This document shows, in pieces, positions 1-10,414 of a stretch of DNA of 64,000 nucleotides (its first letter is position 1; each line of letters starts with the position of its first letter). A model generated the notes under the pieces. That model searched no databases, was not told the DNA's origin, and saw nothing but the letters and a program-made list of their open reading frames with translations. The translations under genes and the position numbers were made by a program. The stretch covers positions 62,001-126,000 of the forward strand of contig JACONK010000037.1 of assembly GCA_014323795.1 (NCBI GenBank), given 5' to 3'. The stretch is from Paracoccaceae bacterium. GTDB lineage: Bacteria > Pseudomonadota > Alphaproteobacteria > Rhodobacterales > Rhodobacteraceae.

Positions 1-66
1 AGCAAAGTCTTTCCTTCCTGACCGCCTTTGTGCGGGTTGCAAGCGATCCTCAACTGAAAAGCTGAC

Positions 67-633
67 ATGACTGATACCATCAACTTTCTGCTCACCCGCC
101 GTTCGGTTTCCGGCTCCACGCTGGTTGCCCCGGCACCTGATCGCACGGCGGTTGAAAAAATCCTTACCGCGGGAGCTCGCGTCCCCGACCACAAGGCACT
201 GGTTCCCTGGCGCTTCATTGTTTTCCGGGGCGATGCGCTGCAACGCATGGGCCAGGCCTTGCATGACCGGGCGCTCGAAAACGGCTTCGGCGCAAAACGT
301 GCGGAAATGGTACGCCGGTCATGGCAGAATCTGCCGATGTCGGTCGCCGTGGTAGCGAGCCCGAAACCCGACGCGGGCATCCCGGACGTGGAACAGACGC
401 TGTCTGCCGGGGCGGTCTGCGTGTCGGTGCTGAATGCCGCCCTTGCCATGGGCTACGGTGCCAACTGGATTACCGGCTGGATGGCCTTTGATATCGAATT
501 TCTGCAACGCGAGCTAGGCCTGGCAGAAGGCGAATACGTGGCAGGTTTCATCCACGTGGGTACGCGCACCACAGATCCGAATGAACGGGATCGCCCCCCT
601 CTCGACAGCATCACCAACTGGCTTGACGCATGA
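67..633 (+). CDS. nitroreductase family protein
   Basis: 188-aa ORF; RRSVS...P..V..ILTAGARVPDHKALVPWRFIV nitroreductase N-terminus. Confidence 0.85.
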   Translation: MTDTINFLLTRRSVSGSTLVAPAPDRTAVEKILTAGARVPDHKALVPWRFIVFRGDALQRMGQALHDRALENGFGAKRAEMVRRSWQNLPMSVAVVASPKPDAGIPDVEQTLSAGAVCVSVLNAALAMGYGANWITGWMAFDIEFLQRELGLAEGEYVAGFIHVGTRTTDPNERDRPPLDSITNWLDA

Positions 634-1319
634 TCCTTGACGATTTTCTCAAGGCGGTCAGGCAGATGCCCGACCGCCGTTTCCAGGGTGTGCTCTGGGC
701 CGGGATCGGGTTGAGCGTTACTTTGCTGGCGATGCTGACGGCGGCGGTGTTATGGCTTTTGCCCGACAGCATATCGCTGCCCTGGTACGGGGAAATTGAA
801 TGGCTTTCATACCTGCTCGACAGGTTTGCGATTGCCGTCATGCTTGTGGTGTCAGCCATCCTGATGGTGCCGGTGGCATCTCTTTTCATGGGGTTTTTCA
901 ACGAAAGGGTGGCGGCTGCGGTAGAAGACCGCCATTACCCGGATGCGGGGCCTGCCAAAGGCGCGACGTTTCGCGATACCCTGGCGGATTCTATCCGTTT
1001 TTTCGGTTTGATACTGGTCGTGAACATGTTCGGGATAATCATTTACCTGTTCTCGGCAATCGCGGCACCGCTTGTCTTCTGGGTGGTCAACGGCATCCTT
1101 CTGGGCCGGGAATTCTTTCAACTGGTCGCCATGCGCCGAATCGGACGCACCGCTGCGCAACATCTGTATACCCGGCACCGGTTTGAGATCTGGGTTTCAG
1201 GTGCTTTGATGGCCGTGCCATTGACGATTCCCATCGTGAACCTCTGTGCCCCGGTACTGGGTGCTGCAACGTTCACGCATCTTTATCACAGATTGGCAAA
1301 AGATATGTCACACTGTTGA
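630..1319 (+). CDS. EI24/CysZ-like membrane protein
   Basis: 229-aa hydrophobic ORF overlapping the upstream stop by 4 nt; EI24-like pattern (FFNERVAAAVEDRHYP...). Confidence 0.7.
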   Translation: MILDDFLKAVRQMPDRRFQGVLWAGIGLSVTLLAMLTAAVLWLLPDSISLPWYGEIEWLSYLLDRFAIAVMLVVSAILMVPVASLFMGFFNERVAAAVEDRHYPDAGPAKGATFRDTLADSIRFFGLILVVNMFGIIIYLFSAIAAPLVFWVVNGILLGREFFQLVAMRRIGRTAAQHLYTRHRFEIWVSGALMAVPLTIPIVNLCAPVLGAATFTHLYHRLAKDMSHC

Positions 1320-1353
1320 GTCACCCGTCAGACTGGCGATAGATTGACCCGGC

Positions 1354-2018
1354 TCACTGCACCAGATGCGCATTAATTTCTGCTCATACCCGGGTCAGGA
1401 TAATGTTTTTCTCCATCAGTATCCCGTTCCTGGCGTCCACCGGTTCAACGAGATTGCCGTTGGACCATCTGCCCAGGATTTTGCGGATAGCAGAAGGCTC
1501 CACGATATTTCCCGGCTGCCCGGAAACGTCGGGGTATCATGGGGTGCCGGAGCTTCATCAACCGGTGTGCGGTATTCGCGCCAGGCCTGGGCAAACCACA
1601 GTGCGCACAGGCCCGGTGCCGGCATCACCGGATTGCATAGTCTGGTATGGCACCGGCTTTTCACCGGGCCCGATTCCGGAACCCGCCGACGCCGCAACAG
1701 AGGTGACCAGGTTTCAAATGCGGGTCAACCCGTATCCCCCACATGAGTGCCGAAAAGACCGCCTTCTTCACCGGTAGACTGTTCAGAATATCCCGCGCTC
1801 CAATGGCCCGCCCATGGGATGGCCGCTCAAGGCAAAGGGTTCGGGCAGATCCGCATTCTCCGCGCCACAGTGCGGCCGGGAAAGAGCAGTAAGGTTCTGT
1901 CTCCAGTTCCCTGCCACCAGGCTACCTGAATGCGGGTGCTATCATACGCCCTGCACCAGATCGCCTGCCCGCCCCAAGGCATTCGATCAAAACCGGAATA
2001 CAGGGGAGTGGTCGCCAT
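1354..2018 (-). pseudogene. degraded alpha/beta hydrolase (lysophospholipase PldB-like)
   Basis: Fragments in several minus frames: TPLYSGFDRMPWGGQAIWCRAYDSTRIQVAWWQGTGDRTLLLFPGRT; SGHPMGG; LNSLPVKKAVFSALMWGI; SAIRKILGRWSNGNLVEPVDARNGILMEKNIILTRV*AEINAHL. Confidence 0.65.
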
Positions 2019-2021
2019 CCT

Positions 2022-2306
2022 TTACGACAGGACGGCACCGAGTTTCATGGCTTGGCCCATGTCGCCGTCCACAGACAACCTGCCCGCCATGAACGCGCTC
2101 GCAGGGTTCACATCGCCGGTCAGCAGGCCCTGGAAAGTCCTGGCATCTGCGGTCATGGTGCATGATGCCTCTTCGTCGGCGGCGCGCACGCCGTCACCGT
2201 CGATCATCATCGCGCCTTCGCCCTCGATGATCACTTTGACAGATCCGTCAAAGCTGTCTATGCGACTTGCCAGTTCTTCTACGGCCCTGGAGATGATGTC
2301 ACCCAT
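2022..2306 (-). CDS. SCP2 sterol-binding domain protein
   Basis: 94-aa ORF; GSVKVIIEGEGAMMIDGDGV...F..LLTGDVNPASAFMAGRLSVDGDMGQAMKLG typical of the SCP2 fold. Confidence 0.85.
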   Translation of the reverse strand: MGDIISRAVEELASRIDSFDGSVKVIIEGEGAMMIDGDGVRAADEEASCTMTADARTFQGLLTGDVNPASAFMAGRLSVDGDMGQAMKLGAVLS

Positions 2307-2365
2307 ATGTGATGTCCTTCCAATTGAGATTTCGCGACAGGTGCCCCAAATTTAATTGTGCAGCC

Positions 2366-2947
2366 ATGATGGGAACCATGATGAGACTTGCAAACCGTGC
2401 CGTTACGCTACTTCTTGCGGTCACCTGGACAGGTGCGGCGCAATGTGCCCCAACCCGGGCGGATGCACAAACCCCAATTATGGAACAACTGTTTGCGCAG
2501 CTCCAATCTGCCGACGAAAGTGACTGGAAATCAGTCGAAAACAAAATCCTGAAAGAATACTCGAAATCCGGTTCTGTCGCGATGGATATGCTTCTGGAGC
2601 GGGGGCGGCAGGCCCTGAAAAAGGGCAACCTCGGCGATGCTATCGGGATATTTTCCACAGTGATCGACCATGCCCCCGGCTTTGCGGAGGCATGGAATGC
2701 GCGGGCCACCGCATTCTTTATGGCGGACCGCTATAACCTTTCGCTGGACGATATTGAACAGGTTCTGGCACTCAGTCCCCGCCACTTCGGCGCGATGTTG
2801 GGGCTCGGCATGATTCTGGAGCGGCTTAACCGGCCCAGGGATGCGCTCAAGGCATTTCAGGAAGTTCTGAAAGTGCATCCCCACCGGCCAGACGCGAAAC
2901 GTGCGGTGGAGCGGCTGAAAACACGGGTTGAAGGGGTGGCACTTTAG
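2366..2947 (+). CDS. exported tetratricopeptide repeat protein
   Basis: Signal-like N-terminus MRLANRAVTLLLAVTWTGAAQCA; TPR motifs (GDAIGIFSTVIDHAPGFAEAWNARATAFF...). Confidence 0.8.
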   Translation: MMGTMMRLANRAVTLLLAVTWTGAAQCAPTRADAQTPIMEQLFAQLQSADESDWKSVENKILKEYSKSGSVAMDMLLERGRQALKKGNLGDAIGIFSTVIDHAPGFAEAWNARATAFFMADRYNLSLDDIEQVLALSPRHFGAMLGLGMILERLNRPRDALKAFQEVLKVHPHRPDAKRAVERLKTRVEGVAL

Positions 2948-3095
2948 GCAAAAGGGTTCACCTCTTGTCGTCCGGTTCCTCACATCGGAGTATTTTCAAT
3001 ACGCAAAAGGCCCGGAACGCCGCCTTCGTCTGTGCGCCCCTGTTCCCGCCAAGGGTGCACGTGACGTTGTGCTGTAGCCTGCGCCTTTTGTTAAT

Positions 3096-4781
3096 TCACG
3101 TGCCCACCTTTACCACTTGCTTCCCGGTCGGGTCACGCCATCGGTTAGCAACAGGATAGCGCCGGTCAAGCCAGAACGCTTTACCCGTGTGCCGCGGCCC
3201 GGGGGCGGACTGGAAGCGTTTATATTCGCTGGTGAACACAAGCCGCTCCACCCGCTTGACTGTATTGTAATCGAAACCCGCCTCCACGATATCCGCCACC
3301 GACATCTCCCGGTCCACGAGGCGTTCCAGGATATCATCCAGGACGGGGTATTCCGGCAAACTGTCGCTGTCCTTCTGGTGATGTCGCAATTCCGCCGTGG
3401 GAGGCTTATCGATGATCCGGGGCGGGATCACGGCACCCTTCGGCCCCATCATCCAGTCCCTGTGGTTTGCGTTGCGCCACCGGCAGCTTTCAAAAACCCG
3501 CATCTTGTAGAGATCCTTGATCGGATTATAGCCACCCGCCATGTCGCCGTAGATCGTGGTGTAGCCTACGGCCACCTCAGATTTGTTGCCGGCAGTCAGG
3601 AGCATCTCTCCAAACTTGTTCGAGAGTGCCATCAAAAAAACCATGCGCAGGCGGGACTGGATGTTTTCCTCGGTCACATCCCGCTCCGTCCCCTCGAAAA
3701 CAGGTGCAAGCGTGTCCATCACGGCATTCTGTGCCGGGCTGATGGGGATGGTGTCGAGTGTCACACCAAGGTTAGCCGCCAGCGTCGCTGCATCATCGAG
3801 GCTTTCCCGGCTGGTGTACACGCTTGGCAGCATCACGCAGCGCACATTTTCCGGCCCCAGCGCATCCGCTGCAATAGTAGCGACGATAGCCGAATCGACC
3901 CCGCCGGACAGGCCCAGCAATACCTTTCTGAAGCCTGTCTTGCCCGTGTAATCACGCAGACCTTCAACCATGACACGATAGTCTTGCTCCCACTCATCGG
4001 TATAGGCGATCTTTTCACCGTCTATCACGCGCCAGCCGTCAGCCTCGCGCACAAGGTCGACATGAGCAATCGCCTCATCAAAAAGCGGCATCTGCATGGC
4101 GAGCGCACCTCCGCGGTTCAGCACAAATGAACCGCCATCGAAAATCTGATCATCCTGCCCGCCGACCATGTTGAGGTAGACAAGTGGCAGGTTATTCTCG
4201 ACCACGCGGGCCACCATGGCTGACACGCGCCGGTTGTATTTGTGCCGATAATAGGGGGAGCCATTGGGCACGATCAGAATTTCTGCCCCTGATTCTGCCT
4301 GTGCCTCCGCCACGTCCTTGTGCCAGGCATCCTCGCAAATCGGGCTGCCAATTCGTACGCCTGCCAGGCTGTAGGGATCCGGTATATGCCCCGCATCAAA
4401 CAGGCGCCGTTCATCGAAAACATCAATGTTGGGCAGGTTATGCTTGCGCAGCGTCGCCGTAATTCTTCCCCCGCACAGAATGAAGTATGCGTTGTAGAGA
4501 TTTTCACCCTCCAAAAGCGGGCCGCCGACGCCGATGGCCGGACCAGTGTCGCAAGCCTCCGCCAGCTTCTTCACCTGAGCCATGGCGTCGAATGTAAAGG
4601 CCCGGCGCATCACCAGATCCTGCGCCTGGTAGCCAGTGATGAACATCTCCGGCAGAACCAGCATATCAGCCCGGGCATGGGTGGCTTGCGTATGGGCGGT
4701 GATGGCCTTTTTCAGGTTGCCCGCGAAATCTCCCAGCGTCGGGTTCAGCTGCGCAAGCGTCAGCCGCAGTTTATCTGACAT
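3096..4781 (-). CDS. nadE: glutamine-dependent NAD+ synthetase
   Basis: Nitrilase-type amidase N-domain plus LLGLSGGVDSAIVATIAADALG PP-loop; start set at MSDKLRLTLAQLNPTLGDFAGN rather than the longest ORF. Confidence 0.93.
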   Translation of the reverse strand: MSDKLRLTLAQLNPTLGDFAGNLKKAITAHTQATHARADMLVLPEMFITGYQAQDLVMRRAFTFDAMAQVKKLAEACDTGPAIGVGGPLLEGENLYNAYFILCGGRITATLRKHNLPNIDVFDERRLFDAGHIPDPYSLAGVRIGSPICEDAWHKDVAEAQAESGAEILIVPNGSPYYRHKYNRRVSAMVARVVENNLPLVYLNMVGGQDDQIFDGGSFVLNRGGALAMQMPLFDEAIAHVDLVREADGWRVIDGEKIAYTDEWEQDYRVMVEGLRDYTGKTGFRKVLLGLSGGVDSAIVATIAADALGPENVRCVMLPSVYTSRESLDDAATLAANLGVTLDTIPISPAQNAVMDTLAPVFEGTERDVTEENIQSRLRMVFLMALSNKFGEMLLTAGNKSEVAVGYTTIYGDMAGGYNPIKDLYKMRVFESCRWRNANHRDWMMGPKGAVIPPRIIDKPPTAELRHHQKDSDSLPEYPVLDDILERLVDREMSVADIVEAGFDYNTVKRVERLVFTSEYKRFQSAPGPRHTGKAFWLDRRYPVANRWRDPTGKQVVKVGT

Positions 4782-4923
4782 CTGTTCCGGCTCCCGGGCT
4801 GTTTGCGGTTCTCTTGTCCTCATCCCGGATATCCCGCGCAAGGTGCAAGAATCCTTGCTCATCAATTTCCGCCCTGGTAAGTCCGGAAACAAGGCCGAAA
4901 CATGAAATCGGGCAACGGCTGCC

Positions 4924-6363
4924 ATGCACCTGATCGGGGAGATCCTGATGAAACCTGCCGTATGGACCGCTGCTTTTGTGATAGCCACTGGTCTGGCCGA
5001 AGCCCGGTCAGACCGGATTGTGACCAAGCAGTACGACACGGGCGGCGTTTATGAAGGCACCTTCAACGACGAATTCAAACAGCACGGCATCGGCACCTAC
5101 CGACTGCCCGACGGCTATGAATACTCCGGCGAATGGGTCGATGGCCGGATCGAGGGCAAAGGGACGGCCAAATTCCCCGACGGGTCAGTGTATGAAGGCA
5201 CCTTTGTCGATAGCAAACCCGAAGGTATCGGCAAGCTCACCTATGCCGACGGCGGAACCTATAACGGTGAGTGGAAAGACGCCAAACGCAACGGCATCGG
5301 CGTAGCGAAATACGCCAGCGGCAGTGTCTATGAAGGCAGGTTCAGGGACAATGTGCAAGATGGCAAAGGTGTCTACACCAGACCCAACGGATACCGTTAT
5401 GACGGGGACTGGGCAGCAGGTAAAAAGAACGGCACTGCCTTTATTACCTACCACAACGGCGCGACCTACCGCGGCATGGTGTCTGAAGGTCTCCATGAGG
5501 GCAGAGGTATACTGGTTCTGCCCGACGGGCTGACCTACGAAGGTGAATGGAAGGCCGGGGATTTCCACGGATATGGGCGTCTGCAATTCCCGTCCGGCGA
5601 TGTTTATGAAGGCAGGTTCGAAAGCGGCAAAAAATCGGGCCAGGCGAAGGTGACCTACGCCAACGGCGACATATTCGAAGGCACCTTTGTAAATGACAAA
5701 CGCCAGGGACCGGGGCACTATGCATCCGCCAATGGATATGAATATCTGGGCCACTGGGAAGCGGACCGGATTGAAGGCAAAGGCCGCGCCATCTATGCCG
5801 ACAAGACCCGGTATGAAGGTACCTTCAAAGCGGGTCAGCCGGAAGGCCAGGGCAAGATGACATACCCGAACGGGTCAACCTATGAAGGCACCTGGGTCGC
5901 CGGCAAGGTTGAGGGCGAAGGCACCTTGTGTGCCGCCAACGGCACGGTTTACACGGGCTGGTTCAAGGCCGGGAAACGGCACGGCAAGGGTAAAATCGCC
6001 TTCGCTGATGGTCATTCCTACGGAGGGGAGTGGGTCGAAGGGAAACGTCGGGGCACAGCCGCGCAATCTTTGCCGACGGGGCGGTCTACGAAAGAGAATA
6101 CATTGCAGAAAAACAACACGGTAAAGGCAGGATCACCCTGCCCGAAGGCTTTGTCTGCTCAGGCGACTGGAAAGACAGGGCAATAGACGGCGAAGGGTGT
6201 GGCAATCTGCGCTAATGGCGATGTCTATTCCGGCACATTCAGAAACGGCCGACACCATGGCCCGGGCAAGATGGTCTGCGCCACCGGGGACGAATACGAC
6301 GGTTTGTGGTCTTTGTGGCAAACGCATCCCCGGGAAGAAGCGGAAAGCACCGCCAGGAAATAG
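4924..6363 (+). pseudogene. exported MORN-repeat protein interrupted by two frameshifts
   Basis: Many YEG.F..G..G.G...Y..G MORN units; MORN homology continues after 6186 in other frames (GHSRAIFADGAVYEREYIAEKQHGKGRITLPEGFVCSGDW, then VAICANGDVYSGTFRNGRHHGPGKMVCATGDEYDGLW). Confidence 0.75.
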
Positions 6364-6484
6364 AGCACAATAGTGTCGCTGCAAACTTCCCGAAACGCTT
6401 GTGGCGCGGAACGTTCGAAGGTGCAGGGCGGTATCTGATCGGTTAAGCCGGATCGGTTCGTTCACAGAACGCGAACAATCCGCC

Positions 6485-7048
6485 TCAGAAATATCCCGGA
6501 ACGTCGTCGCCGGCGGTGACGTTCAGCCAATCCCACACAAATTTGCCCAGGGAGCGGAAACACACAAGCTCTGCAGTGATGTCATCGCGCAGCCAAAAGG
6601 CCACAGCCACCTGGCCGAGGCGGGTGCGGCGCAACTCCCCCACAGGCCAGGCTCCTGGCGACAGATCAGCGGGGGAACCTTTGGCCAAAACCTCCCGCAC
6701 TGCGGCACCTGTCAGGGTAAACCGCGCCCGGGCATCGGAGACATCAGCTACCAGAAAATACTCCCCTTTCAGGGCCTCTTCCAGTTTTTCCACTTTGGTG
6801 CAGGCCTCTTCATAGGGGCAGGTCAGCAGCAGCTCGTCGGATGACATCCACCCGGCACCATTGTGGCCATTTTGCGTGATGTTGCGGGCTTGCGGCAGAT
6901 TCACACCTACGGTTGCTTTCACCGCACCAGCGATTTTGGGGCAGGCCAAATCGCCGCGCAGGGTGATCATCCCGGTTACGCCCGCATCCACCACCCTGAT
7001 GATACCGCTGAATCCCGCACCACCCAGGACACTGACCGCGTTAGACAT
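6485..7048 (-). CDS. soxG: sarcosine oxidase subunit gamma
   Basis: SoxG-like sequence and position directly after soxA; ATG at 7048. Confidence 0.85.
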   Translation of the reverse strand: MSNAVSVLGGAGFSGIIRVVDAGVTGMITLRGDLACPKIAGAVKATVGVNLPQARNITQNGHNGAGWMSSDELLLTCPYEEACTKVEKLEEALKGEYFLVADVSDARARFTLTGAAVREVLAKGSPADLSPGAWPVGELRRTRLGQVAVAFWLRDDITAELVCFRSLGKFVWDWLNVTAGDDVPGYF

Positions 7049-10000
7049 TCTGACGTGCCCCCTCTTTATCGAGGAAGACCGGATCGACGATCTTCGCCTC
7101 GATCTCCTGCCCGCCAGGGTTAGTGAAGGTGATGATTTCCCCCATCCGATCCGGCCCCCGTTCAACCAGGCCCAGGGCGACAGATCGTTTGAGCGTCGGC
7201 GAATAATAGGTTGAGGTGATCCGTCCGATCATATTCCTGACGCCGTTGTGGCGCAGATGCCCGTCCACGGCATAGGCACCATCGGGGATGACCTCCTGCG
7301 GATCCATGGTTTCCAGCCCGACGAGTTTCCACCGGTTCGGATCCTTCATGAAAGATCGTTCCTGCGCCCGTTTGCCCAGGAAGTCGTCCTTTTTCTTCGA
7401 AATCATCCGGTTAAGGCCGAGATCCTGCGGAATCACCGTACCGTCGGTTTCATCGCCGATCATGATGAAGCCCTTTTCGGCCCGCATCACATGCAGTGCT
7501 TCGGTACCGTAGGGTGTGATGCCAAACCCGACCCCCGCCTCCAGTGCCTTTTCCCAGAAGGCCATGGCCTGGTTGGCGGGCACAGCAGCTTCGTAGGAAA
7601 GCTCGCCCGAGAAAGAGATACGGTAAAGTCGCGCCTTTATGCCGCCGATCTTCCCGTTCCCGAAAGCCATGAACGGCAGTGCTTCGGCGGACAGGTCCAT
7701 GTGGGTTCCCATCTTTTCCAGCACCCTGCGGGCATTGGGGCCGACGATGCCGATCTGTGCATATTGCTCCGTCACGTTCACTGTGTAGACTTTCCAGTCC
7801 CACCATTCCGTTTGCAACCATTCCTCCATCCATGCATGGATACGATCAGACCCACCGGATGTCGTGTGGCACAGGAACGTGTCTTTATCGAGCCGTGCGA
7901 CCACACCGTCGTCAGACAGGAAACCGTTTTCCGAGCACATCAGCCCGTAGCGGCAGTGACCAACCTTCAGTGTGCTCATCATATTGGTGTAGAGCATATC
8001 CAGGAATTTGCCCGCATCCGGCCCCTTCACGATGATCTTGCCGAGGGTAGAGGCGTCAAGCAGGCCAACATTTTCCCGCACGGAGAGGATTTCACGGGTA
8101 ACGGCGTCTCTCACGCTTTCCCCTGGCTGCCGGAAGCAATAGGGACGGCGCCAATCGGCCACCGGCTCCCAAAAGCCGCCGTTTGCGTCTATCCAGTCGT
8201 GCATGGGCGACCGGCGCATCGGTTTGAAAATGGTACCGTGCGCCTCACCCGCGATCACCCCCATGGAGACCGGCTGGTAGGGCGGGCGGAAGGTGGTGGT
8301 GCCCACGTCCGGGATATCCGCGCCGAGGCTGTCGGCCAGGATCGCGATGCCGTTGATGTTTGACAGTTTACCCTGATCGGTTGCCATGCCGAGCGTGGTG
8401 TAGCGTTTGGTGTGCTCTACACTTTCAAACCCTTCGCGGGCGGCGAGGCGCACATCGCTGACCTTCACGTCGTTTTGGTAGTCAAGCCAGGTTTTCAGCA
8501 TGGCTTTTTTCGATAGGCGGGCAGGCATCTGCCAGACCGGCAGCATCGGTGCCTCGCCGGCGTCGGTGCCCGAGGGACCGTCATAAGGTGCCTCTGCAGC
8601 GGCAGTGCCGGCACCGTCGGAAAAGGCTATCACCCCCGCCGCACGCAGGCCTGCGGCATGCGCATTTTCCAGAACGGCAGCCGTGCGCATTTCGCCATCT
8701 GCAGTGCCTGCGGCGAGGACAAGGCCGATACCGTCAGCACCCGACGGCGGCAGGTCGTCATGGTCGGGGCGGAACATTGCCCTATCCGCGTCCCATGTCA
8801 GTTTGCCGCCGCAATGGGACCAGAGGTGCACGACGGGCGACCAGCCGCCGGACATTGCCAGCGCGTCACATTCAAATTCCGCGGTTTTGCGTCCGTCACT
8901 GTCCTGTGCGCAAACGCCGACGCTTGTCAGGCGTTTGCTACCGTAGGCTGTAGAGACGGCTTTGCCTGCCAAAATTCTGATGCCCGCTGCCCGCGCCTTT
9001 TCCGGCAGGGTACCTTTCGGATCAGGCCTGGCATCAATGATGCAGGGAACCTCAACTTTCGCGTCCTTGAGCAGCAGCGCAGTGCGGTACGCGTCGTCGT
9101 TGTTGGTGGCGACAACCACGCGCTTGCCCACGCCGACGCCATAGTTCACAGCGTAGTCGCGCACGGCACTTGCCAGCATCACGCCGGGGACGTCGTTGCC
9201 TGCGAAAGAAAGCGGACGTTCGATGGCACCGGTCGCCGTTATAATGCGCCCGGCACGGATGTGCCACAGGCGGTGGCGTAAGGTGCCTGCGGCCCCTTTG
9301 TGGTCAGAGAGCCGCTCGTAGCCCAGCGCGAACCCGTGATCATATATGCCGGTGCCCATCATGCGCAGGCGCAGGCGGACGTTGGGCATCCTGGAGAGTT
9401 CATCAATGCCCTCTTTGACCCACTTGTCCGCAGTTTTGCCGTCAACCGATGCACCGTCAACCGGTGCCCGCCCCCCCCAATGGGCAGATTGTTCCATCAC
9501 CAGCACCCGCACCCCGGACCTCGCCGCAGCGCGGGCCGCGGCCAGCCCGGCGATACCGCCCCCGACCACCATCACATCCGTGTGGGCGTAGAAGTATTCG
9601 TAGCGGTCCGCATCGCGGGTCGCCGCATCGGGCGCATCGCCGAGACCTGCGGTCTTGCGAATGAAGGGTTCATAGAGGTGTTTCCATGCAGCCCGCGGCG
9701 ATATGAAAGTTTTATAGTAGAACCCGGCCGGAAAGGCGAGCGGCATGATTGCGTTCACCGCGCCCACGTCGAACTCAAGGCTGGGCCAGTGGTTCTGTGA
9801 CCGCGCCGTCAGCCCATCGAAAATCTCCGTCGTCGTCGCCCTTGCATTCGGCTCAAAGGTACTGCCTTTCCCGAGGTTCATCAGGGCGTTTGGTTCTTCC
9901 GGGCCACTCGCCACGATGCCGCGGGGGCGGTGGTACTTGAAAGACCGGCCGACCAGCACCTGGTTGTTGGCCAACAGGCCCGATGCCAGCGTATCACCCG

Positions 10001-10091
10001 CATAGCCCTTCATCTCCCTGCCGTTGAACGTAAAACTGATTTCGCACGTTCGGTCGATCAGACGTCCGCCGTACGCCAGTCGTTCGCTCAT
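7041..10091 (-). CDS. soxA: sarcosine oxidase subunit alpha
   Basis: 1016-aa ORF; 2Fe-2S/FAD domain VVGGGIAGLAAARAAARSGVRVLVMEQ plus C-terminal aminomethyltransferase (GCV_T) domain. Confidence 0.95.
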   Translation of the reverse strand: MSERLAYGGRLIDRTCEISFTFNGREMKGYAGDTLASGLLANNQVLVGRSFKYHRPRGIVASGPEEPNALMNLGKGSTFEPNARATTTEIFDGLTARSQNHWPSLEFDVGAVNAIMPLAFPAGFYYKTFISPRAAWKHLYEPFIRKTAGLGDAPDAATRDADRYEYFYAHTDVMVVGGGIAGLAAARAAARSGVRVLVMEQSAHWGGRAPVDGASVDGKTADKWVKEGIDELSRMPNVRLRLRMMGTGIYDHGFALGYERLSDHKGAAGTLRHRLWHIRAGRIITATGAIERPLSFAGNDVPGVMLASAVRDYAVNYGVGVGKRVVVATNNDDAYRTALLLKDAKVEVPCIIDARPDPKGTLPEKARAAGIRILAGKAVSTAYGSKRLTSVGVCAQDSDGRKTAEFECDALAMSGGWSPVVHLWSHCGGKLTWDADRAMFRPDHDDLPPSGADGIGLVLAAGTADGEMRTAAVLENAHAAGLRAAGVIAFSDGAGTAAAEAPYDGPSGTDAGEAPMLPVWQMPARLSKKAMLKTWLDYQNDVKVSDVRLAAREGFESVEHTKRYTTLGMATDQGKLSNINGIAILADSLGADIPDVGTTTFRPPYQPVSMGVIAGEAHGTIFKPMRRSPMHDWIDANGGFWEPVADWRRPYCFRQPGESVRDAVTREILSVRENVGLLDASTLGKIIVKGPDAGKFLDMLYTNMMSTLKVGHCRYGLMCSENGFLSDDGVVARLDKDTFLCHTTSGGSDRIHAWMEEWLQTEWWDWKVYTVNVTEQYAQIGIVGPNARRVLEKMGTHMDLSAEALPFMAFGNGKIGGIKARLYRISFSGELSYEAAVPANQAMAFWEKALEAGVGFGITPYGTEALHVMRAEKGFIMIGDETDGTVIPQDLGLNRMISKKKDDFLGKRAQERSFMKDPNRWKLVGLETMDPQEVIPDGAYAVDGHLRHNGVRNMIGRITSTYYSPTLKRSVALGLVERGPDRMGEIITFTNPGGQEIEAKIVDPVFLDKEGARQNV

Positions 10092-10414
10092 TTGTGAAAG
10101 CCTCCCCAGTCAGGTCGCCTGATCTTTATCGCCTCAATTATGTCGGGCGGTGGCCTCAGATTTTGCGCCGAATAGGTGCCAAATATCTCCAGCGTGGCCG
10201 TGCAGCGCACGGCATGAAACCACTTGCCGCAACCGCAGGTATGGCACCAGCGTTCGATATGTACGCCCTTGGGGTTCTGACGCAGGAACAGATAGGCCTC
10301 AAAGTCTTCGTCGGTGGAGCCGGGGCCAAAGCGCGTCAGATGTGCCTCCCCGCCGGGGGTCAGCTCGGTTTCATCGGCACAGATACCGCAATAGGGGCAA
10401 CGGAGGATTAGCAT
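10088..10414 (-). CDS. soxD: sarcosine oxidase subunit delta
   Basis: MLILRCPYCGICADETELTPGGEAHL...GVHIERWCHTCGCGKWFHAVRCTAT; SoxD zinc-binding Cys pattern. Confidence 0.93.
   Translation of the reverse strand: MLILRCPYCGICADETELTPGGEAHLTRFGPGSTDEDFEAYLFLRQNPKGVHIERWCHTCGCGKWFHAVRCTATLEIFGTYSAQNLRPPPDIIEAIKIRRPDWGGFHK

Noticed and set aside
3117-4130. 337-aa plus-strand ORF opposite nadE
   Set aside because: Antisense shadow; no family features.
7248-8363. 371-aa plus-strand ORF opposite soxA
   Set aside because: Antisense shadow of an unambiguous sarcosine oxidase alpha gene.
9469-9480. C8 run inside soxA as a phase-variable tract
   Set aside because: Shorter than typical contingency tracts and soxA reads through intact; weaker than the cobU G9 run.
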